Below, piece after piece: positions 7,433 through 17,496 of a stretch of 37,029 nucleotides of DNA; position 1 is the stretch's first letter, and every line of letters starts with the position of its first letter. The notes under the pieces are model-generated. The model did not search any database. It saw only the letters and a list, made by a program, of their open reading frames with translations, and was not told the origin of the DNA. Both the position numbers and the translations under genes were made by a program. Source of the DNA: Acidimicrobiaceae bacterium (GTDB lineage Bacteria; Actinomycetota; Acidimicrobiia; Acidimicrobiales; RAAP-2); NCBI GenBank assembly GCA_027315315.1, contig DAHUYG010000008.1, positions 1-37,029 on the forward strand, read 5' to 3'.

Positions 7433-8747
7433 GGGCCCGATCACGGTCGTGATCCGGGGCGGGCGGGTCGTCGGGGCGGGCGGCGCCCGCCGGGCCGACG
7501 TCGTGGTCGAGGGCGGCACGATCGTGGCCGTGGAGGAGGGCGCCGCCACCCCGCCCGGCGCGACGGTGCTCGACGCCTGGGGCTGTCTCGTGGCCCCCGG
7601 CCTTGTCGACCTCCACGCCCACCTGCGCCAACCCGGCCACGAGGAGGCCGAGACCGTGGAGACCGGCGCACGGGCGGCCGCCCTCGGCGGGTTCAGCGCG
7701 GTGGTGGCCATGCCCAACACCGACCCGCCCATCGACTGTGTGGCGGTGGCCGAGGAGGTGCTCGCGCTCGGCCGCGACGCCGCCTGCGAGGTGCTGGTGG
7801 CGGGGGCGATCACCCGCGGGCGCCGCGGCGAGGAGCTCGCCCCGATGCGCGAGCTCGCGGCAATGGGGATCCGGCTCTTCACCGACGACGGTGCGGGCGT
7901 CCAGAGCGGGGCCGTGATGCGCCGGGCGCTCGAGTACGCGCTCGGCATCGGTGTCACCCTCGCTCAGCACTGCGAGGACGAGTCGCTCGCGGCGGGCGGC
8001 GTCATGCACGACGGGGCGTGGTCGAGTCGCCTCGGTCTGCCCGGCATGCCGGCCGCGGCCGAGGAGGCCATGCTCGCCCGGGACCTCGCGCTCGTCCGAC
8101 AGACCGGCGCCCCGATGCACTTCTTGCACCTCTCGACGAAGGGCTCGGTCGCGCTGCTCGCAGCGGCGCGGGCCGAGGGCCTGCCGGTGACCGCCGAGGT
8201 GACCCCCCACCACCTCGCCCTCCTCGACGCTGCGGTCGAGGGCTACGACCCGGTGTTCCGGGTCAACCCGCCGCTGCGCACGAGGGACGACGCCGACGCG
8301 CTGGCCCGGGCGCTCGCCGACGGGACGATCGACGCCATCGCGACCGACCACGCCCCGCACCCGCCCGAGGCGAAGGACCTGCCCTTCGACCAGGCGCCGC
8401 CGGGCATGCTCGGCCTCGAGACCGCGCTCAGCGTGGCGCTTGGCGCGCTTGGCGGGATCCTCGCACCAGAAGAGGTGCTCGCCCGCATGTCCTCGGTCCC
8501 GGCCGCGATCGCGCGGATCGGCCCGGCTGACCGGCCGGCGGCGAGCGCCCAGGGCGGCCCGGTCGCGCCGGGAGCCGCCGGGCACCTCTGCGTGGTCGAT
8601 CCCGAGGCGACCTGGATCCCCGACGCCCACCGGCTGGCCAGCCGGAGCCGCAACTCGCCCTTCGCCGGAACCCCGCTCAAGGGGCGGGTGCGCCACACGC
8701 TGTACCGGGGCGTCCCGGTCGTGGTCGACGCCGAGGCCCTCCAGTGA
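7425..8747 (+). CDS. pyrC: Dihydroorotase (type I)
   Basis: 440 residues from GTG 7425. It cyclises carbamoylaspartate to dihydroorotate. The metal-binding HxH is H64/H66 in [10 protein letters not shown], and the catalytic Asp is D308 in [15 protein letters not shown] and VTPHHL are also diagnostic of the amidohydrolase fold. Its length fits type I (about 430 residues) rather than the short E. coli-type enzyme. The start overlaps the pyrB end by 8 nt, and the stop overlaps the carA GTG as GTGA. Confidence 0.95.
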   Translation: MAEGPITVVIRGGRVVGAGGARRADVVVEGGTIVAVEEGAATPPGATVLDAWGCLVAPGLVDLHAHLRQPGHEEAETVETGARAAALGGFSAVVAMPNTDPPIDCVAVAEEVLALGRDAACEVLVAGAITRGRRGEELAPMRELAAMGIRLFTDDGAGVQSGAVMRRALEYALGIGVTLAQHCEDESLAAGGVMHDGAWSSRLGLPGMPAAAEEAMLARDLALVRQTGAPMHFLHLSTKGSVALLAAARAEGLPVTAEVTPHHLALLDAAVEGYDPVFRVNPPLRTRDDADALARALADGTIDAIATDHAPHPPEAKDLPFDQAPPGMLGLETALSVALGALGGILAPEEVLARMSSVPAAIARIGPADRPAASAQGGPVAPGAAGHLCVVDPEATWIPDAHRLASRSRNSPFAGTPLKGRVRHTLYRGVPVVVDAEALQ

Positions 8748-9832
8748 GGCGGACCGAGGCGCTGCTCGTGCTCGCCGACGGGACCCTCTTTGAGGGCGAG
8801 GCGGCCGGCGCGCTCGAGGGTACCCGGATCGCGACCGGCGAGCTCGTCTTCAACACGGCGTTGAGCGGCTACCAAGAGGTCGTGACCGACCCGTCCTACG
8901 CGGGGCAGGTGATCGCCTTCACCTATCCCCACATCGGCAACTACGGCACCAACCCGACCGACGACGAGTCGCGCCGTCCCTTCTGCAAGGGCGTCGTGGT
9001 GCGCGACCTCGTCACCGCGCCGAGCAACTGGCGCTCGAGCGAGGGGGTCGAGGAGGGCCTGGTGCGCACCGGGGTCCCGGCGATCACCGGCGTGGACACG
9101 AGGAGGCTGACCCGCCACGTCCGCGAGGCCGGGGCGATGCCCTGCGCCATGGGCACCGGGGGGCGCGACGAGCTCGCGGCGGCCGCTGCGGCGGCGCCGT
9201 CGACCACCGGGGCCGACCTCGTGGCCGAGGTCACCATCGAGCGCCCGGTGACCCGCGGCGAGGGCTCGGCCCGCGTCGTGGTCTACGACTTCGGAGTGAA
9301 AGAGGCGATGCTCCGCCAGCTCGGTGCCCTCGCCACGCTCACCGTGGTGCCCGCCTCGACGCCGGCCGACGAGGTCTTGGCCATGGAGCCCGACGGGGTG
9401 TTCCTCTCCAACGGCCCGGGCGACCCGGCACCGCTCGACGGCCCGGTCGGGGCCATCGCCGACCTGCTCGGCAAGGTGCCCATCTTCGGGATCTGCCTCG
9501 GCCACCAGCTGCTCGGCCTCGCGCTCGGCGGGAGGACCTACAAGCTGCACTTCGGCCACCACGGCACCAACCATCCGGTGCGCAGGCTGGCGACCGGCGG
9601 GGTCGAGATCACGAGCCAGAACCACAACTACGCGCTCGACCCGAGCGGCCTGGGCGGCGTGGAGATCACCCACGTGAACCTGAACGACGGGGTGGTCGAG
9701 GGTATCGCCGCGCCGAGGGCCGGTGCCTTCTCGGTCCAGTACCACCCAGAGGCGGGCCCCGGGCCCCACGACGCCCGCTACCTGTTCGCCGAGTTCCGGG
9801 CCCTCATGGCGGCCGGGATCCCCACGCGCTGA
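8744..9832 (+). CDS. carA: Carbamoyl-phosphate synthase small (glutaminase) subunit
   Basis: 362 residues from GTG 8744. It is a class I glutamine amidotransferase that supplies ammonia to CarB. The nucleophile is C251 in GICLGHQ, with H334 and E336 in YHPEAGPGP completing the triad. The N-terminal half carries the ALSGYQE and IGNYG segments typical of CarA. It overlaps pyrC by 4 nt and carB by one base (TGATG), so subunit stoichiometry is probably set by coupling. Confidence 0.96.
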   Translation: MRRTEALLVLADGTLFEGEAAGALEGTRIATGELVFNTALSGYQEVVTDPSYAGQVIAFTYPHIGNYGTNPTDDESRRPFCKGVVVRDLVTAPSNWRSSEGVEEGLVRTGVPAITGVDTRRLTRHVREAGAMPCAMGTGGRDELAAAAAAAPSTTGADLVAEVTIERPVTRGEGSARVVVYDFGVKEAMLRQLGALATLTVVPASTPADEVLAMEPDGVFLSNGPGDPAPLDGPVGAIADLLGKVPIFGICLGHQLLGLALGGRTYKLHFGHHGTNHPVRRLATGGVEITSQNHNYALDPSGLGGVEITHVNLNDGVVEGIAAPRAGAFSVQYHPEAGPGPHDARYLFAEFRALMAAGIPTR

Positions 9833-12800
9833 TGCCGAGGCGCGACGACATCTCCTCGATCCTCGTGATCGGGTCCGGGCCGATCGTGATCGGCCAGGCG
9901 TGCGAGTTCGACTACTCGGGCACCCAGGCCTGCCGGGTGCTGCGCGACGAGGGCTACCGCGTCATCCTCGTGAACTCCAACCCGGCCACGATCATGACCG
10001 ACCCCGCCACCGCGGACCGCACCTACGTCGAGCCCCTCGATGCGGAGGTCGTCCGGGCCATCATCGAGCGCGAGCGGCCCGACGCGCTGCTCCCGACGCT
10101 CGGGGGGCAGACCGCCCTCAACCTGACGATGCGCCTCGCCGAGCTCGGGGTGCCCGACGAGTTCGGCGTGGAGGTGATCGGGGCCCGGCCCGAGGCGATC
10201 GCGACGGCCGAGGACCGGGAGCGCTTCAAGCTTGCGATGAACGAGATCGGCCTCGAGGTCCCAGAGTCGGGCTTCGCCCACTCTGTCGAGGAGGCGGTCG
10301 AGATCGGTCGTTCGATCGGCTTCCCGATCATCGTGCGCCCGAGCTACATCCTGGGCGGCTCGGGGTCGGGCATCGCCGCCGACGCCGACTCGCTCGCAGC
10401 GCTGGCGGCCACCGGCATCGACGCCAGCCCGATCGGCGAGGTCCTCGTCGAGCGCTCGATCTACGGCTGGAAGGAGTACGAGCTCGAGGTCATGCGCGAC
10501 CGCGCCGACAACTGCGTCGTCGTGTGTTCGATCGAGAACCTCGACCCGATGGGGGTGCACACCGGCGACTCGATCACCGTCGCCCCGGCCCAGACGCTCA
10601 CCGACGTCGAGTACCAGGCGATGCGCGACGACGCCTTCGCCTGCCTTCGGCGCGTCGGGGTGGAGACCGGCGGGTCCAACGTGCAGTTCGCGGTGAACCC
10701 GAGAGACGGTCGCCGGATGATCATCGAGATGAACCCCCGGGTGTCGAGGTCGTCGGCCCTCGCGTCCAAGGCGACGGGCTTCCCGATCGCCAAGATCGCC
10801 GCCCGCCTCGCCGTGGGCTACGAGCTCCCCGAGATCGCGAACGACATCACCGGCGCCACGCCCGCCTCCTTCGAGCCGACGATCGACTACGTCGTGACCA
10901 AGATCCCCCGGTTCGCGTTCGAAAAGATGCACGGCGCCGAGGCCAAGCTCGGGACAAAGATGCAGTCGGTCGGCGAGGTGATGGCGATCGGACGCACCTT
11001 CCCCGAGTCGCTGCAAAAGGCGCTGCGATCCATGGAGCAGGGCCGCCACGGGCTCAACGCCGAGGCGGGCGAGGCCGAGCTGGCTCCACTCGGCGACAAC
11101 GCCCTCCTCGAGCGGCTCGCCGTGCCCAGCCCCGAGCGGATCTTCGAGGTGGGCGAGGCGCTGCGGCGGGGGATCGCGATCGAGACCCTCGCCCTCCGCA
11201 GCGGGATCGACCCATGGTTCTTGACCCAGATCCAGACCATCACCGACGCCCGCAGCTGGCTCGAGGAGAGGGTGGCGGCCGAGGGGGGCGCGCTCGCACC
11301 CTCCTCGCTCTCGCGCGCCGACTGGCGGCGGCTGAAGCGCCTCGGGTTCTCCGACCCGCAGCTCGCGTACCTGCTTGGCTGGGATGAGGCGACAGTCCGC
11401 GACGCCCGGCTCGGCCACGGGGTCGCCCCGACGTTCAAGACCGTCGACACCTGCGGGGCCGAGTTCGCCGCCGACACCCCGTACCACTACTCGGCCTACG
11501 ACGACGAGGACGAGGTCCGGCCGTCGGCCCGGCCCCGGGTGATCATCTTGGGCTCGGGACCGAACCGCATCGGGCAGGGGATCGAGTTCGACTACTGCTG
11601 CGTGCACGCGAGCCTGGCCCTGCGGGCCGCGGGCTACGAGACGGTCATGGTCAACTGCAACCCCGAGACCGTGTCGACCGACTACGACACCTCGGACCGC
11701 CTGTACTTCGAGCCGCTCTGCGCCGAGGACGTGCGCAACGTGATCGAGGCCGAGCAGTCCGCCAGCACCGGCGAGGGCCGGCTCGTGGGCGTCATCGTGT
11801 CGCTCGGGGGCCAGACGCCGCTCAAGCTGGCCTCGGTCCTGCCCGAGTCGCTCATCTTGGGCACGCCGCCGGCGTCGATCGACCTCGCCGAGGACCGCGA
11901 GCGCTGGAATGCGTTGTGCCACCGGCTCGGGCTCACCCAGCCCGCGGGCGGCACCGCCACCAACGTCGAGGAGGCCCTCGCGATCGCCGAGGGGATCGGC
12001 TATCCGGTCCTCATCCGGCCGAGCTACGTCCTGGGCGGCCGGGCGATGGAGATCGTCTATGACGCCGAGGGGGTCGCCCGGGTCATGAAGGCGGTTGCCG
12101 CCGGCCTCGTGCGCGAGGGCGGCGTCACGGCCGAGCGGCCGGTCCTGGTCGACCGCTTCTTGGAGGACGCCGTCGAGGTCGACGTCGACTCGGTGCGCGA
12201 CGTGGACGGCCAGGTCCTGATCGCCGGGATCATGGAGCACGTCGAGGAGGCCGGGGTGCACTCGGGGGACTCGGCCTGCGCGCTGCCGCCCCAGACCCTC
12301 GGCCCGGCCGTGCTCGCGGCGATCGAGGCCCACACCCGCTCCATCGCCGAGGCCCTCTCGGTGGTCGGCCTGTTGAACGTGCAGTACGCGGTGAAGGACG
12401 GGACGGTGTTCGTGCTCGAGGCGAACCCGAGGGCGAGCCGGACCGTGCCCTTCGTCGCCAAGGCGACGGGGCTGCCGCTCGCCTCGATCGCCGCCCGGGT
12501 GCTGGTGGGCGAGACGCTGGCCTCGTTGCGGGCATCGGGCGCTCTCGTCGAGCCCGAGCCGACCGGGCACGTGTCGGTGAAAGAGGCGGTCCTGCCCTTC
12601 GACCGCTTCCCGGGCGTCGACACGCTGCTCGGGCCCGAGATGCGCTCGACCGGCGAGGTCATGGGGGTCGACGCGACCTTCGGCCTCGCGTTCGCCAAGA
12701 GCCAGATGGCCGCAGGCACCCGGCTGCCGAGGGAGGGCACCGTCTTTTTGTCGCTCGCCGACCGCGACAAGCCGGCCGGGCTCGAGGTGGCCCGGCAGCT

Positions 12801-13149
12801 GGCCGCACTCGGCTTCTCCCTCGCCGCTACGACCGGCACCGCGGCGTTGCTCGAGTCGGCCGGCGTGCCGGTTGAGACCGTGGTGCCGAAGGTGGGCGAG
12901 GACGCCGAGGGACCGACCGCGCTCGAGCTCATCGAGGACGGAAGGGTGCAGCTCGTCGTCAACACCCCGCGGGGCCGCGGGCCGCGGGCCGACGGCCAGT
13001 ACATCCGCGTCGCGGCGCTCGCCCACCACGTGCCCTGTCTCACCACGCTCGCAGCGGCCAAGGCGGCCGTCGCCGGCATCGCCGATTGGAGGGTGCACCC
13101 GCTGCGCGTGCGCACCCTCCAAGAGCTCCACGAGGGCGGAGCCCCGTGA
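9832..13149 (+). CDS. carB: Carbamoyl-phosphate synthase large subunit
   Basis: 1105 residues, close to the usual ~1070-1100. The two homologous ATP-grasp halves are plain: the first starts with [12 protein letters not shown] and the second (~residue 570) with [19 protein letters not shown]. Each has a PSYxLGG phosphate-binding loop and an EMNPR or EANPR metal site. The C-terminal ~130 residues form the MGS-like allosteric domain, with [10 protein letters not shown] and VVNTPRG. It makes carbamoyl phosphate for pyrimidines and presumably arginine, as no second carAB is seen here. ATG overlaps the carA stop by one base. Confidence 0.97.
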   Translation: MPRRDDISSILVIGSGPIVIGQACEFDYSGTQACRVLRDEGYRVILVNSNPATIMTDPATADRTYVEPLDAEVVRAIIERERPDALLPTLGGQTALNLTMRLAELGVPDEFGVEVIGARPEAIATAEDRERFKLAMNEIGLEVPESGFAHSVEEAVEIGRSIGFPIIVRPSYILGGSGSGIAADADSLAALAATGIDASPIGEVLVERSIYGWKEYELEVMRDRADNCVVVCSIENLDPMGVHTGDSITVAPAQTLTDVEYQAMRDDAFACLRRVGVETGGSNVQFAVNPRDGRRMIIEMNPRVSRSSALASKATGFPIAKIAARLAVGYELPEIANDITGATPASFEPTIDYVVTKIPRFAFEKMHGAEAKLGTKMQSVGEVMAIGRTFPESLQKALRSMEQGRHGLNAEAGEAELAPLGDNALLERLAVPSPERIFEVGEALRRGIAIETLALRSGIDPWFLTQIQTITDARSWLEERVAAEGGALAPSSLSRADWRRLKRLGFSDPQLAYLLGWDEATVRDARLGHGVAPTFKTVDTCGAEFAADTPYHYSAYDDEDEVRPSARPRVIILGSGPNRIGQGIEFDYCCVHASLALRAAGYETVMVNCNPETVSTDYDTSDRLYFEPLCAEDVRNVIEAEQSASTGEGRLVGVIVSLGGQTPLKLASVLPESLILGTPPASIDLAEDRERWNALCHRLGLTQPAGGTATNVEEALAIAEGIGYPVLIRPSYVLGGRAMEIVYDAEGVARVMKAVAAGLVREGGVTAERPVLVDRFLEDAVEVDVDSVRDVDGQVLIAGIMEHVEEAGVHSGDSACALPPQTLGPAVLAAIEAHTRSIAEALSVVGLLNVQYAVKDGTVFVLEANPRASRTVPFVAKATGLPLASIAARVLVGETLASLRASGALVEPEPTGHVSVKEAVLPFDRFPGVDTLLGPEMRSTGEVMGVDATFGLAFAKSQMAAGTRLPREGTVFLSLADRDKPAGLEVARQLAALGFSLAATTGTAALLESAGVPVETVVPKVGEDAEGPTALELIEDGRVQLVVNTPRGRGPRADGQYIRVAALAHHVPCLTTLAAAKAAVAGIADWRVHPLRVRTLQELHEGGAP

Positions 13150-14060
13150 GCGTCGACCTGTCGACCTCGCTCGGCGGGCTCGCGCTGGCCAACCCGGTCA
13201 TGACCGCATCGGGGACGGCCGGCTACGGCACCGAGCTCGCCGCCTACGGGTCGCTCGAGCGTCTCGGTGCCCACGTCGTGAAGTCGCTCGCAGCCGAGCC
13301 ATGGGCCGGCAACCCCTCCCCGCGGGTGACCCAGTGCGGCGAGAACATGCTCAACAGCGTGGGGCTGAGCGGCCCGGGCATCGAGTCGTGGCTCGAGCAC
13401 CAGCTCCCCGCGCTGCGCGACTCGGGTGCGCGGGTGGTGGTCAGCATCTGGGGGAGGAGCGTCGAGGGCTTCGCCAAGGCCGCCGCCATGCTGCGCGGTG
13501 TGGGCGACCCGGTGGTCGCGCTCGAGGTGAACGTGAGCTGCCCGAACGTCGAGGACCGGTCGCGCATGTTCGCGCACCACCCGGGCGCCACCGCCGAGGC
13601 GGTGCAGGCCGCCGACTGCGGCCTCCCGCGCTGGGCCAAGCTCTCGCCCAACGTGGCCGACCTCTGCGAGATCGGGGGGGCCGCCCTAGGGGCCGGCGCA
13701 GTGGCGCTCACCCTGGTCAACACGCTGGTCGCCATGTCGGTCGACCCGGTGCGCCGGGTGCCGGTGCTCGGGGCGGGCGGTGGGGGGCTGTCGGGTCCAG
13801 CGCTGCGGCCCGTCGCGGTGCGGGCGGTGGCCGAGTGCCGCCGCGCCTTCCCCGATGCCGGGATCCTCGGGGTGGGCGGCGTCGCCGATGGACGCGACGC
13901 CGCCGAGCTGCTCGTCGCCGGTGCCGACGCGGTGCAGGTCGGCACGGCGACATTCCGCGACCCGCGCGCGCCGTGGCGGGTGCTCGACTCGCTCGAACGC
14001 TGGTGTGTCGAAAACGAAGTCTCCGCGGTGCGCGAGCTCGTCTCGTCGATGCATGCCTGA
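13146..14060 (+). CDS. pyrD: Dihydroorotate dehydrogenase, class 1 (1B-like) catalytic subunit
   Basis: 304 residues from GTG 13146, overlapping the carB stop as GTGA. It oxidises dihydroorotate to orotate with FMN. The active-site base is cysteine (C132 in NVSCPN), which marks class 1; class 2 enzymes use Ser and carry an N-terminal membrane-binding extension, absent here. KLSPNV and NTL.AMSVDP are FMN and substrate segments, and [11 protein letters not shown] binds the phosphate. Class 1B enzymes normally pair with PyrK (FAD/Fe-S), but no pyrK lies in this operon. The start of pyrF overlaps its end by 8 nt. Confidence 0.92.
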   Translation: MSVDLSTSLGGLALANPVMTASGTAGYGTELAAYGSLERLGAHVVKSLAAEPWAGNPSPRVTQCGENMLNSVGLSGPGIESWLEHQLPALRDSGARVVVSIWGRSVEGFAKAAAMLRGVGDPVVALEVNVSCPNVEDRSRMFAHHPGATAEAVQAADCGLPRWAKLSPNVADLCEIGGAALGAGAVALTLVNTLVAMSVDPVRRVPVLGAGGGGLSGPALRPVAVRAVAECRRAFPDAGILGVGGVADGRDAAELLVAGADAVQVGTATFRDPRAPWRVLDSLERWCVENEVSAVRELVSSMHA

Positions 14061-14877
14061 GTCCTTCCGCTCCCGGTTGGCGGCCGCCGTCTCGGCGCGC
14101 GGCGCGCTGTGTGTGGGGATCGATCCGTCGCTCGACGCCCTCGAGCGTTGGGGGTTGGCGCTCGGCGCGCCGGGCGCGGTGGAGTTCTCGATGCGCATCC
14201 TCGAGGCGGTGCGCGACGAGGCGTCGATCATCAAGCCCAACGTCGCGTTCTTCGAGCAGTTCGGTGGCCCCGGCCTCGACGTGTTGGGGACACTGCTCGA
14301 GGCGGCGCGTCGCGAGGGCGTGCTCACGCTCGTCGACGCGAAGCGCGGTGACATCGCGTCGACGAACGCCGCGTATGCGAGCGCGTGGCTGCGCGACGGG
14401 CCGATGGCGGCCGACTCGATGACGGTGGCCCCCTACCTCGGCGCGCGAGCGCTGCGACCGTTCTTCGACGTTGCCGAGGAGGAGGGCCGCGGCGTCTTTG
14501 TCGTCGCGCGCAGCTCGAACGTTGAGGGCCGCGACGTGCAGTTGGCCACCACCGAGCGCGGCCGAAGCGTCGAGTCCGAGGTGCTCGACGAGATCGCGGC
14601 GCGGCCCGGGACGGTTGGTGCGGTGATCGGACTGATGGCCCGATATCCCCCCCTCGAGCTGCCGGAGGGCGCGTTTTACCTGGCCCCGGGCCTGGGGACC
14701 CAGGGGGCGACGGTCGCCGATTTGGCAGCGCAGTTCGGGGGTATGGCATCAACGCTCGTTGTGGCCAACCTCTCGCGGGCGATCGACCGGGCCGGCCCCG
14801 ATGTCAGCGCGATGCGTGCGGCCGCCGCGCGGTACCGAGACGAACTGGCGGAGGGGTTGCGCCCTTCTGCGGGTTGA
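14053..14877 (+). CDS. pyrF: Orotidine 5'-phosphate decarboxylase (type 2)
   Basis: 274 residues from ATG 14053, which overlaps the pyrD stop by 8 nt. It completes UMP synthesis by decarboxylating OMP. The catalytic Asp-Lys-Asp array is in DAKRGDI (K97), with VGIDPS near the N-terminus and TVAPYLG further on. This pattern and length match the ~270-residue type 2 form of actinobacteria. The end reads APGLGTQGA, the phosphate-binding loop. pyrE is absent from the window, so orotate phosphoribosyltransferase must be encoded elsewhere. Confidence 0.95.
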   Translation: MPESFRSRLAAAVSARGALCVGIDPSLDALERWGLALGAPGAVEFSMRILEAVRDEASIIKPNVAFFEQFGGPGLDVLGTLLEAARREGVLTLVDAKRGDIASTNAAYASAWLRDGPMAADSMTVAPYLGARALRPFFDVAEEEGRGVFVVARSSNVEGRDVQLATTERGRSVESEVLDEIAARPGTVGAVIGLMARYPPLELPEGAFYLAPGLGTQGATVADLAAQFGGMASTLVVANLSRAIDRAGPDVSAMRAAAARYRDELAEGLRPSAG

Positions 14878-14882
14878 GGCGC

Positions 14883-14888
14883 TATCGT
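14883..14888 (+). promoter_or_regulatory. Putative -10 element (TATCGT), mihF
   Basis: TATCGT lies six bases before the mihF ATG at 14895, with no room for a Shine-Dalgarno. This predicts a leaderless mRNA. The hexamer starts 6 nt after the pyrF stop. Confidence 0.5.
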
Positions 14889-14894
14889 CGTGAC

Positions 14895-15212
14895 ATGCCT
14901 CAACCGCCTGCACTCACCGCTGAGCAGCGTCAGGCTGCGCTCCAGAAGGCCGCAAAGGTGCGCCGCGAGCGCGCCGACGTCAAGGAGAAGCTGAAGCTCG
15001 GTTCCCTCACGCTCGCCGAATTGCTCCAGAAGGCCGAGGGCGACGAGACCGTCGGGAAGATGAAGGTCCTCTCCGTGCTCGAGTCGCTCCCGGGGCTCGG
15101 GAAGGTGAAGGCCCGCCGTCTCATGGACACGGTGGGCATCAGCGAGAGCCGGCGCCTGCAGGGGTTGGGTGCGAAGCAGCGCGCCGACCTGCTGAAGGCA
15201 ACCGCTCGCTAG
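14895..15212 (+). CDS. mihF: Integration host factor, actinobacterial type (mIHF)
   Basis: 105 residues starting MPQPPALTAEQRQAALQKAA. A longer in-frame start at 14874 exists, but it would lie upstream of the putative -10 and adds an unconserved basic stretch. The protein has a basic helical N-terminus (RRERADVKEKLK), then SLTLAELL, a helix-two-turn-helix-like LPGLGKVKARRLM segment, and GLGAKQRADLL. This matches mycobacterial/streptomycete mIHF, a nucleoid-associated, non-specific dsDNA binder unrelated to E. coli IHF. Its place between pyrF and gmk is the usual actinobacterial one. Confidence 0.92.
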   Translation: MPQPPALTAEQRQAALQKAAKVRRERADVKEKLKLGSLTLAELLQKAEGDETVGKMKVLSVLESLPGLGKVKARRLMDTVGISESRRLQGLGAKQRADLLKATAR

Positions 15213-15253
15213 TCACGGGGCGCGACCCACTGGAGGCCGCGCCGCGCATCTTC

Positions 15254-15796
15254 GTGCTGATCGGCCCCGGGGGGGCCGGCAAGGGCACGGTTTCCCGGGC
15301 GCTCGCGGCGCGCGACCCCACCCTCTGGCTGAGCCGGTCCTGGACCACGCGCCCACCCCGGGTGGGCGAGCCGGACGACGCGTATGTCTTCGTCGACCGG
15401 GACCGGTTCATGGCCCGGATCGACGCCGGCGGCTTCCTCGAGTGGGCCGAGTTCCTCGGCCACCTCTACGGCACGCCCACCCCCGAGGCCCCGCCGGGCT
15501 GCGACGTGCTCCTCGAGATCGACGTGCAGGGGGCGCGCCAGGTGGTCGCGAAGTTCCCCGACGCGGTGGTGATCCTGCTGATGCCGCCGTCCCTCGAGGT
15601 CCAAGAGCGACGCATGGAGTCGCGAGGCGACCCGGCCGACCAGGTTGCGCTGCGCATGGAGCGGGGCCGCGACGAGGTCCGCCAGGCACGCCAGCTGGCG
15701 GTCCACGAGGTGGTGAACGACGAGGTGGCACAGGCCACCGCCCGGGTGGCCTCTATAATCGAGGCCGCCCGTTCGGCTCGGCTCGAGCACTCCTGA
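15254..15796 (+). CDS. gmk: Guanylate kinase (start uncertain, possibly CTG at 15230)
   Basis: It phosphorylates GMP to GDP. The P-loop is GPGGAGKGT. SRSWTTRPPR.GE and YVFVDRDRF form the GMP-binding region, and LLEIDVQGARQV is typical. From GTG 15254 the protein is 180 residues, but the P-loop strand normally begins several residues earlier, and here RIF precedes the GTG. No ATG, GTG or TTG exists in frame back to the mihF stop. CTG 15230 (giving 188 residues) or another non-standard codon is therefore likely. A GGAGG at 15232-15236 lies 17 nt before the GTG, too far, and 11 nt before an ATC at 15248. The family call is firm; the start is not. Confidence 0.9.
   Translation: MLIGPGGAGKGTVSRALAARDPTLWLSRSWTTRPPRVGEPDDAYVFVDRDRFMARIDAGGFLEWAEFLGHLYGTPTPEAPPGCDVLLEIDVQGARQVVAKFPDAVVILLMPPSLEVQERRMESRGDPADQVALRMERGRDEVRQARQLAVHEVVNDEVAQATARVASIIEAARSARLEHS
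15754..15759 (+). promoter_or_regulatory. Consensus -10 hexamer TATAAT before rpoZ, inside the end of gmk
   Basis: A perfect TATAAT lies within the last gmk codons, 68 nt before the rpoZ ATG. In DNA this GC-rich a consensus hexamer stands out. The -35 is poor. It would give rpoZ and downstream genes independent transcription with a leader of about 60 nt that has its own GGAGGA ribosome-binding site. Confidence 0.5.
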
Positions 15797-15826
15797 ACGG
15801 ACCCCCCCACAGATCCCGGAGGACCG

Positions 15827-16243
15827 ATGGCCCAAGGCCGCCTCACGCTGATGGACCCGCCGATCGAGGAGCTCCTCGACAAGGTGGACTCCAAGTTCAC
15901 GCTGGTCGCGCTGGGCGCGCTGCGGGCCCGGCAGGTGAACGCCTACTACAACAGCCTGGGCGAGGGCCTGGGCCGGGTGGTGCCGCCCCAGGTCGCCTCG
16001 GTGTCCGGCAAGCCGCTGTCGATCGCGTTCGAGGAGATCGCCGAGGCGAAAGCGACCTACAGCCGCCCGACGCCCGAGGAGCTGGCCGCCGAGGAGGCGG
16101 AGCTCGAAGGGGCCGAGGCGGACCTGCTCGCCGTCGAGGGTGGTCTGGCGGCCGAGTCCGAGGCCGCCGAGCCCGAGGCCGCCGAGCCCGATGTCGCCGA
16201 GCCCGAGGTGCGGGCCGAGGACGAAGGCCCGGCCGCCAGCTAG
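15827..16243 (+). CDS. rpoZ: RNA polymerase omega subunit with acidic C-terminal tail
   Basis: 138 residues. The first ~85 are the omega fold: MDPPIEELLDKVDSKFTLVALGALRARQVN, then KPLSIAFEEIAEAK. Omega helps assemble beta' into the polymerase. Residues ~86-138 are a low-complexity Glu/Ala-rich extension including three tandem AAEPE-like units. GGAGGA precedes the ATG at good spacing. Location after gmk and before coaBC is canonical. The tail is probably disordered and its role is unknown. Confidence 0.93.
   Translation: MAQGRLTLMDPPIEELLDKVDSKFTLVALGALRARQVNAYYNSLGEGLGRVVPPQVASVSGKPLSIAFEEIAEAKATYSRPTPEELAAEEAELEGAEADLLAVEGGLAAESEAAEPEAAEPDVAEPEVRAEDEGPAAS
16163..16207 (+). repeat. Three tandem 15-bp units inside rpoZ
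   Basis: Units at 16163-16177, 16178-16192 and 16193-16207 differ by one to three bases and encode AAEPE, AAEPD and VAEPE. They keep frame, so copy-number change would only alter the length of the acidic omega tail. Confidence 0.8.
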
Positions 16244-16252
16244 GCGGCGCCC

Positions 16253-17494
16253 ATGGCGGCGAGCGAGACCCGGTCCAAGCGGGTCGTCCTGGGAGTCACC
16301 GCTGGCATCAGCGCGTATAAGGCCATCGAGGTCTGTCGCCGCCTGGTGGACGCCGGCGTGCACGTCGCGCCGGTGCTCACCCCCGACGCGCTGCGCTTCG
16401 TCGGCGTGGCGACGTTCTCGGCGCTCGCATCCGAACCGGCCCAGAGCACCCTGTTCGACGCGTCTCAGGCCATCCCGCACACCTCGCTCGGCCAGTCGGC
16501 CGACCTCGTGGTGGTGGCACCGGCGACGGCTGACTTCCTCGCCCGGTACGCGGCGGGAATGGCCAACGATCTGCTGAGTGCGACCCTGCTCGCGACCCGC
16601 GCCCCGGTCCTCGTGTGCCCGGCGATGCACACCGAGATGTGGGAGCACCCGAGCGTCCAGGAGACCCTGGCCACCCTGGTGCGCCGCGGGGTCGCCGTGG
16701 TCCCACCCGAGGAGGGTGCGCTGGCGGCGGGCGACCGGGGGATCGGCCGTCTGGCCGATCCCGCCTCCATCGTCGCGGTGGTGCTCGGCATGCTCGGGTC
16801 GAACGGCGACCTCGCCGGGCGCCGGGTCGCGGTGTCGGCCGGCGGGACCCGGGAGCCGCTCGATCCGGTGCGCCACCTGTCCAACCGCTCGTCGGGCAAG
16901 CAGGGGCACGCATTGGCCGCCGTCGCCCTGCGGCGCGGCGCCGAGGTCGCGCTCGTCACCACGGTCGGGACCCCGGTGCCCGCCCATCCCCGGCTGAGCG
17001 TCGTGCGGGTCGACACCGCGGCCGAGATGGAGGCGGCGATGGCCATCGAGTCGGAGAAGGCGGACGTAATCGTGATGGCGGCCGCGGTGGCGGACTTCCG
17101 ACCGGTGCACGTGGCGGGCCGCAAGCTCACCAAGGACGACGGCATCCCCGAGATCGTCCTCGAACAGACGCCCGACATCCTGCGGGGCCTCGTGGCGCAC
17201 CGCCGCCCCGGGCAGGTCATCGTCGGCTTCGCGGCCGAGACCGACGAGCCGGTGGCGCGGGCCCGGCGCAAGCGGGAGTCCAAGGGCGTCGACCTCATGG
17301 TGGTGAACGACGTGGGCGCGCCCGGGGTCGGATTCGACCACGACACCAACGCGGTCACGATCATCAAGGAGTCCGCCGAACGCGAGGTCCCGCTCACCTC
17401 CAAGGAGGCGGTCGCCGAAGCGGTGCTGGACGAGGTGGTCGAGCTGCTCGACCGGAACGATGGCGCGGATCGAGCGCGCGGAGAGGACAGCTGA
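16253..17494 (+). CDS. coaBC: CoaBC: phosphopantothenoylcysteine decarboxylase / phosphopantothenate-cysteine ligase
   Basis: 413 residues. Residues ~8-180 form the FMN-dependent CoaC flavodoxin-like domain: [30 protein letters not shown], and PAMHTEMW. Residues ~185-400 form the CoaB ligase, with [13 protein letters not shown] and [12 protein letters not shown], then [10 protein letters not shown] and KLTKDDG. Together they convert phosphopantothenate plus cysteine to phosphopantetheine in CoA synthesis. The ACG cysteine motif of E. coli CoaC is replaced by AGDRGIGRL. As I recall it, M. tuberculosis CoaBC also lacks that Cys and carries PAMHTEMW, so this is lineage-normal. ATG begins 10 nt after rpoZ ends. 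Confidence 0.95.
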   Translation: MAASETRSKRVVLGVTAGISAYKAIEVCRRLVDAGVHVAPVLTPDALRFVGVATFSALASEPAQSTLFDASQAIPHTSLGQSADLVVVAPATADFLARYAAGMANDLLSATLLATRAPVLVCPAMHTEMWEHPSVQETLATLVRRGVAVVPPEEGALAAGDRGIGRLADPASIVAVVLGMLGSNGDLAGRRVAVSAGGTREPLDPVRHLSNRSSGKQGHALAAVALRRGAEVALVTTVGTPVPAHPRLSVVRVDTAAEMEAAMAIESEKADVIVMAAAVADFRPVHVAGRKLTKDDGIPEIVLEQTPDILRGLVAHRRPGQVIVGFAAETDEPVARARRKRESKGVDLMVVNDVGAPGVGFDHDTNAVTIIKESAEREVPLTSKEAVAEAVLDEVVELLDRNDGADRARGEDS

Positions 17495-17496
17495 GC

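Noticed and set aside
16253-17494. CoaBC lacks the ACG cysteine of E. coli phosphopantothenoylcysteine decarboxylase
   Set aside because: The M. tuberculosis protein, as I recall it, also lacks that Cys and has the same PAMHTEMW segment, so this is the actinobacterial form and not a lost activity.
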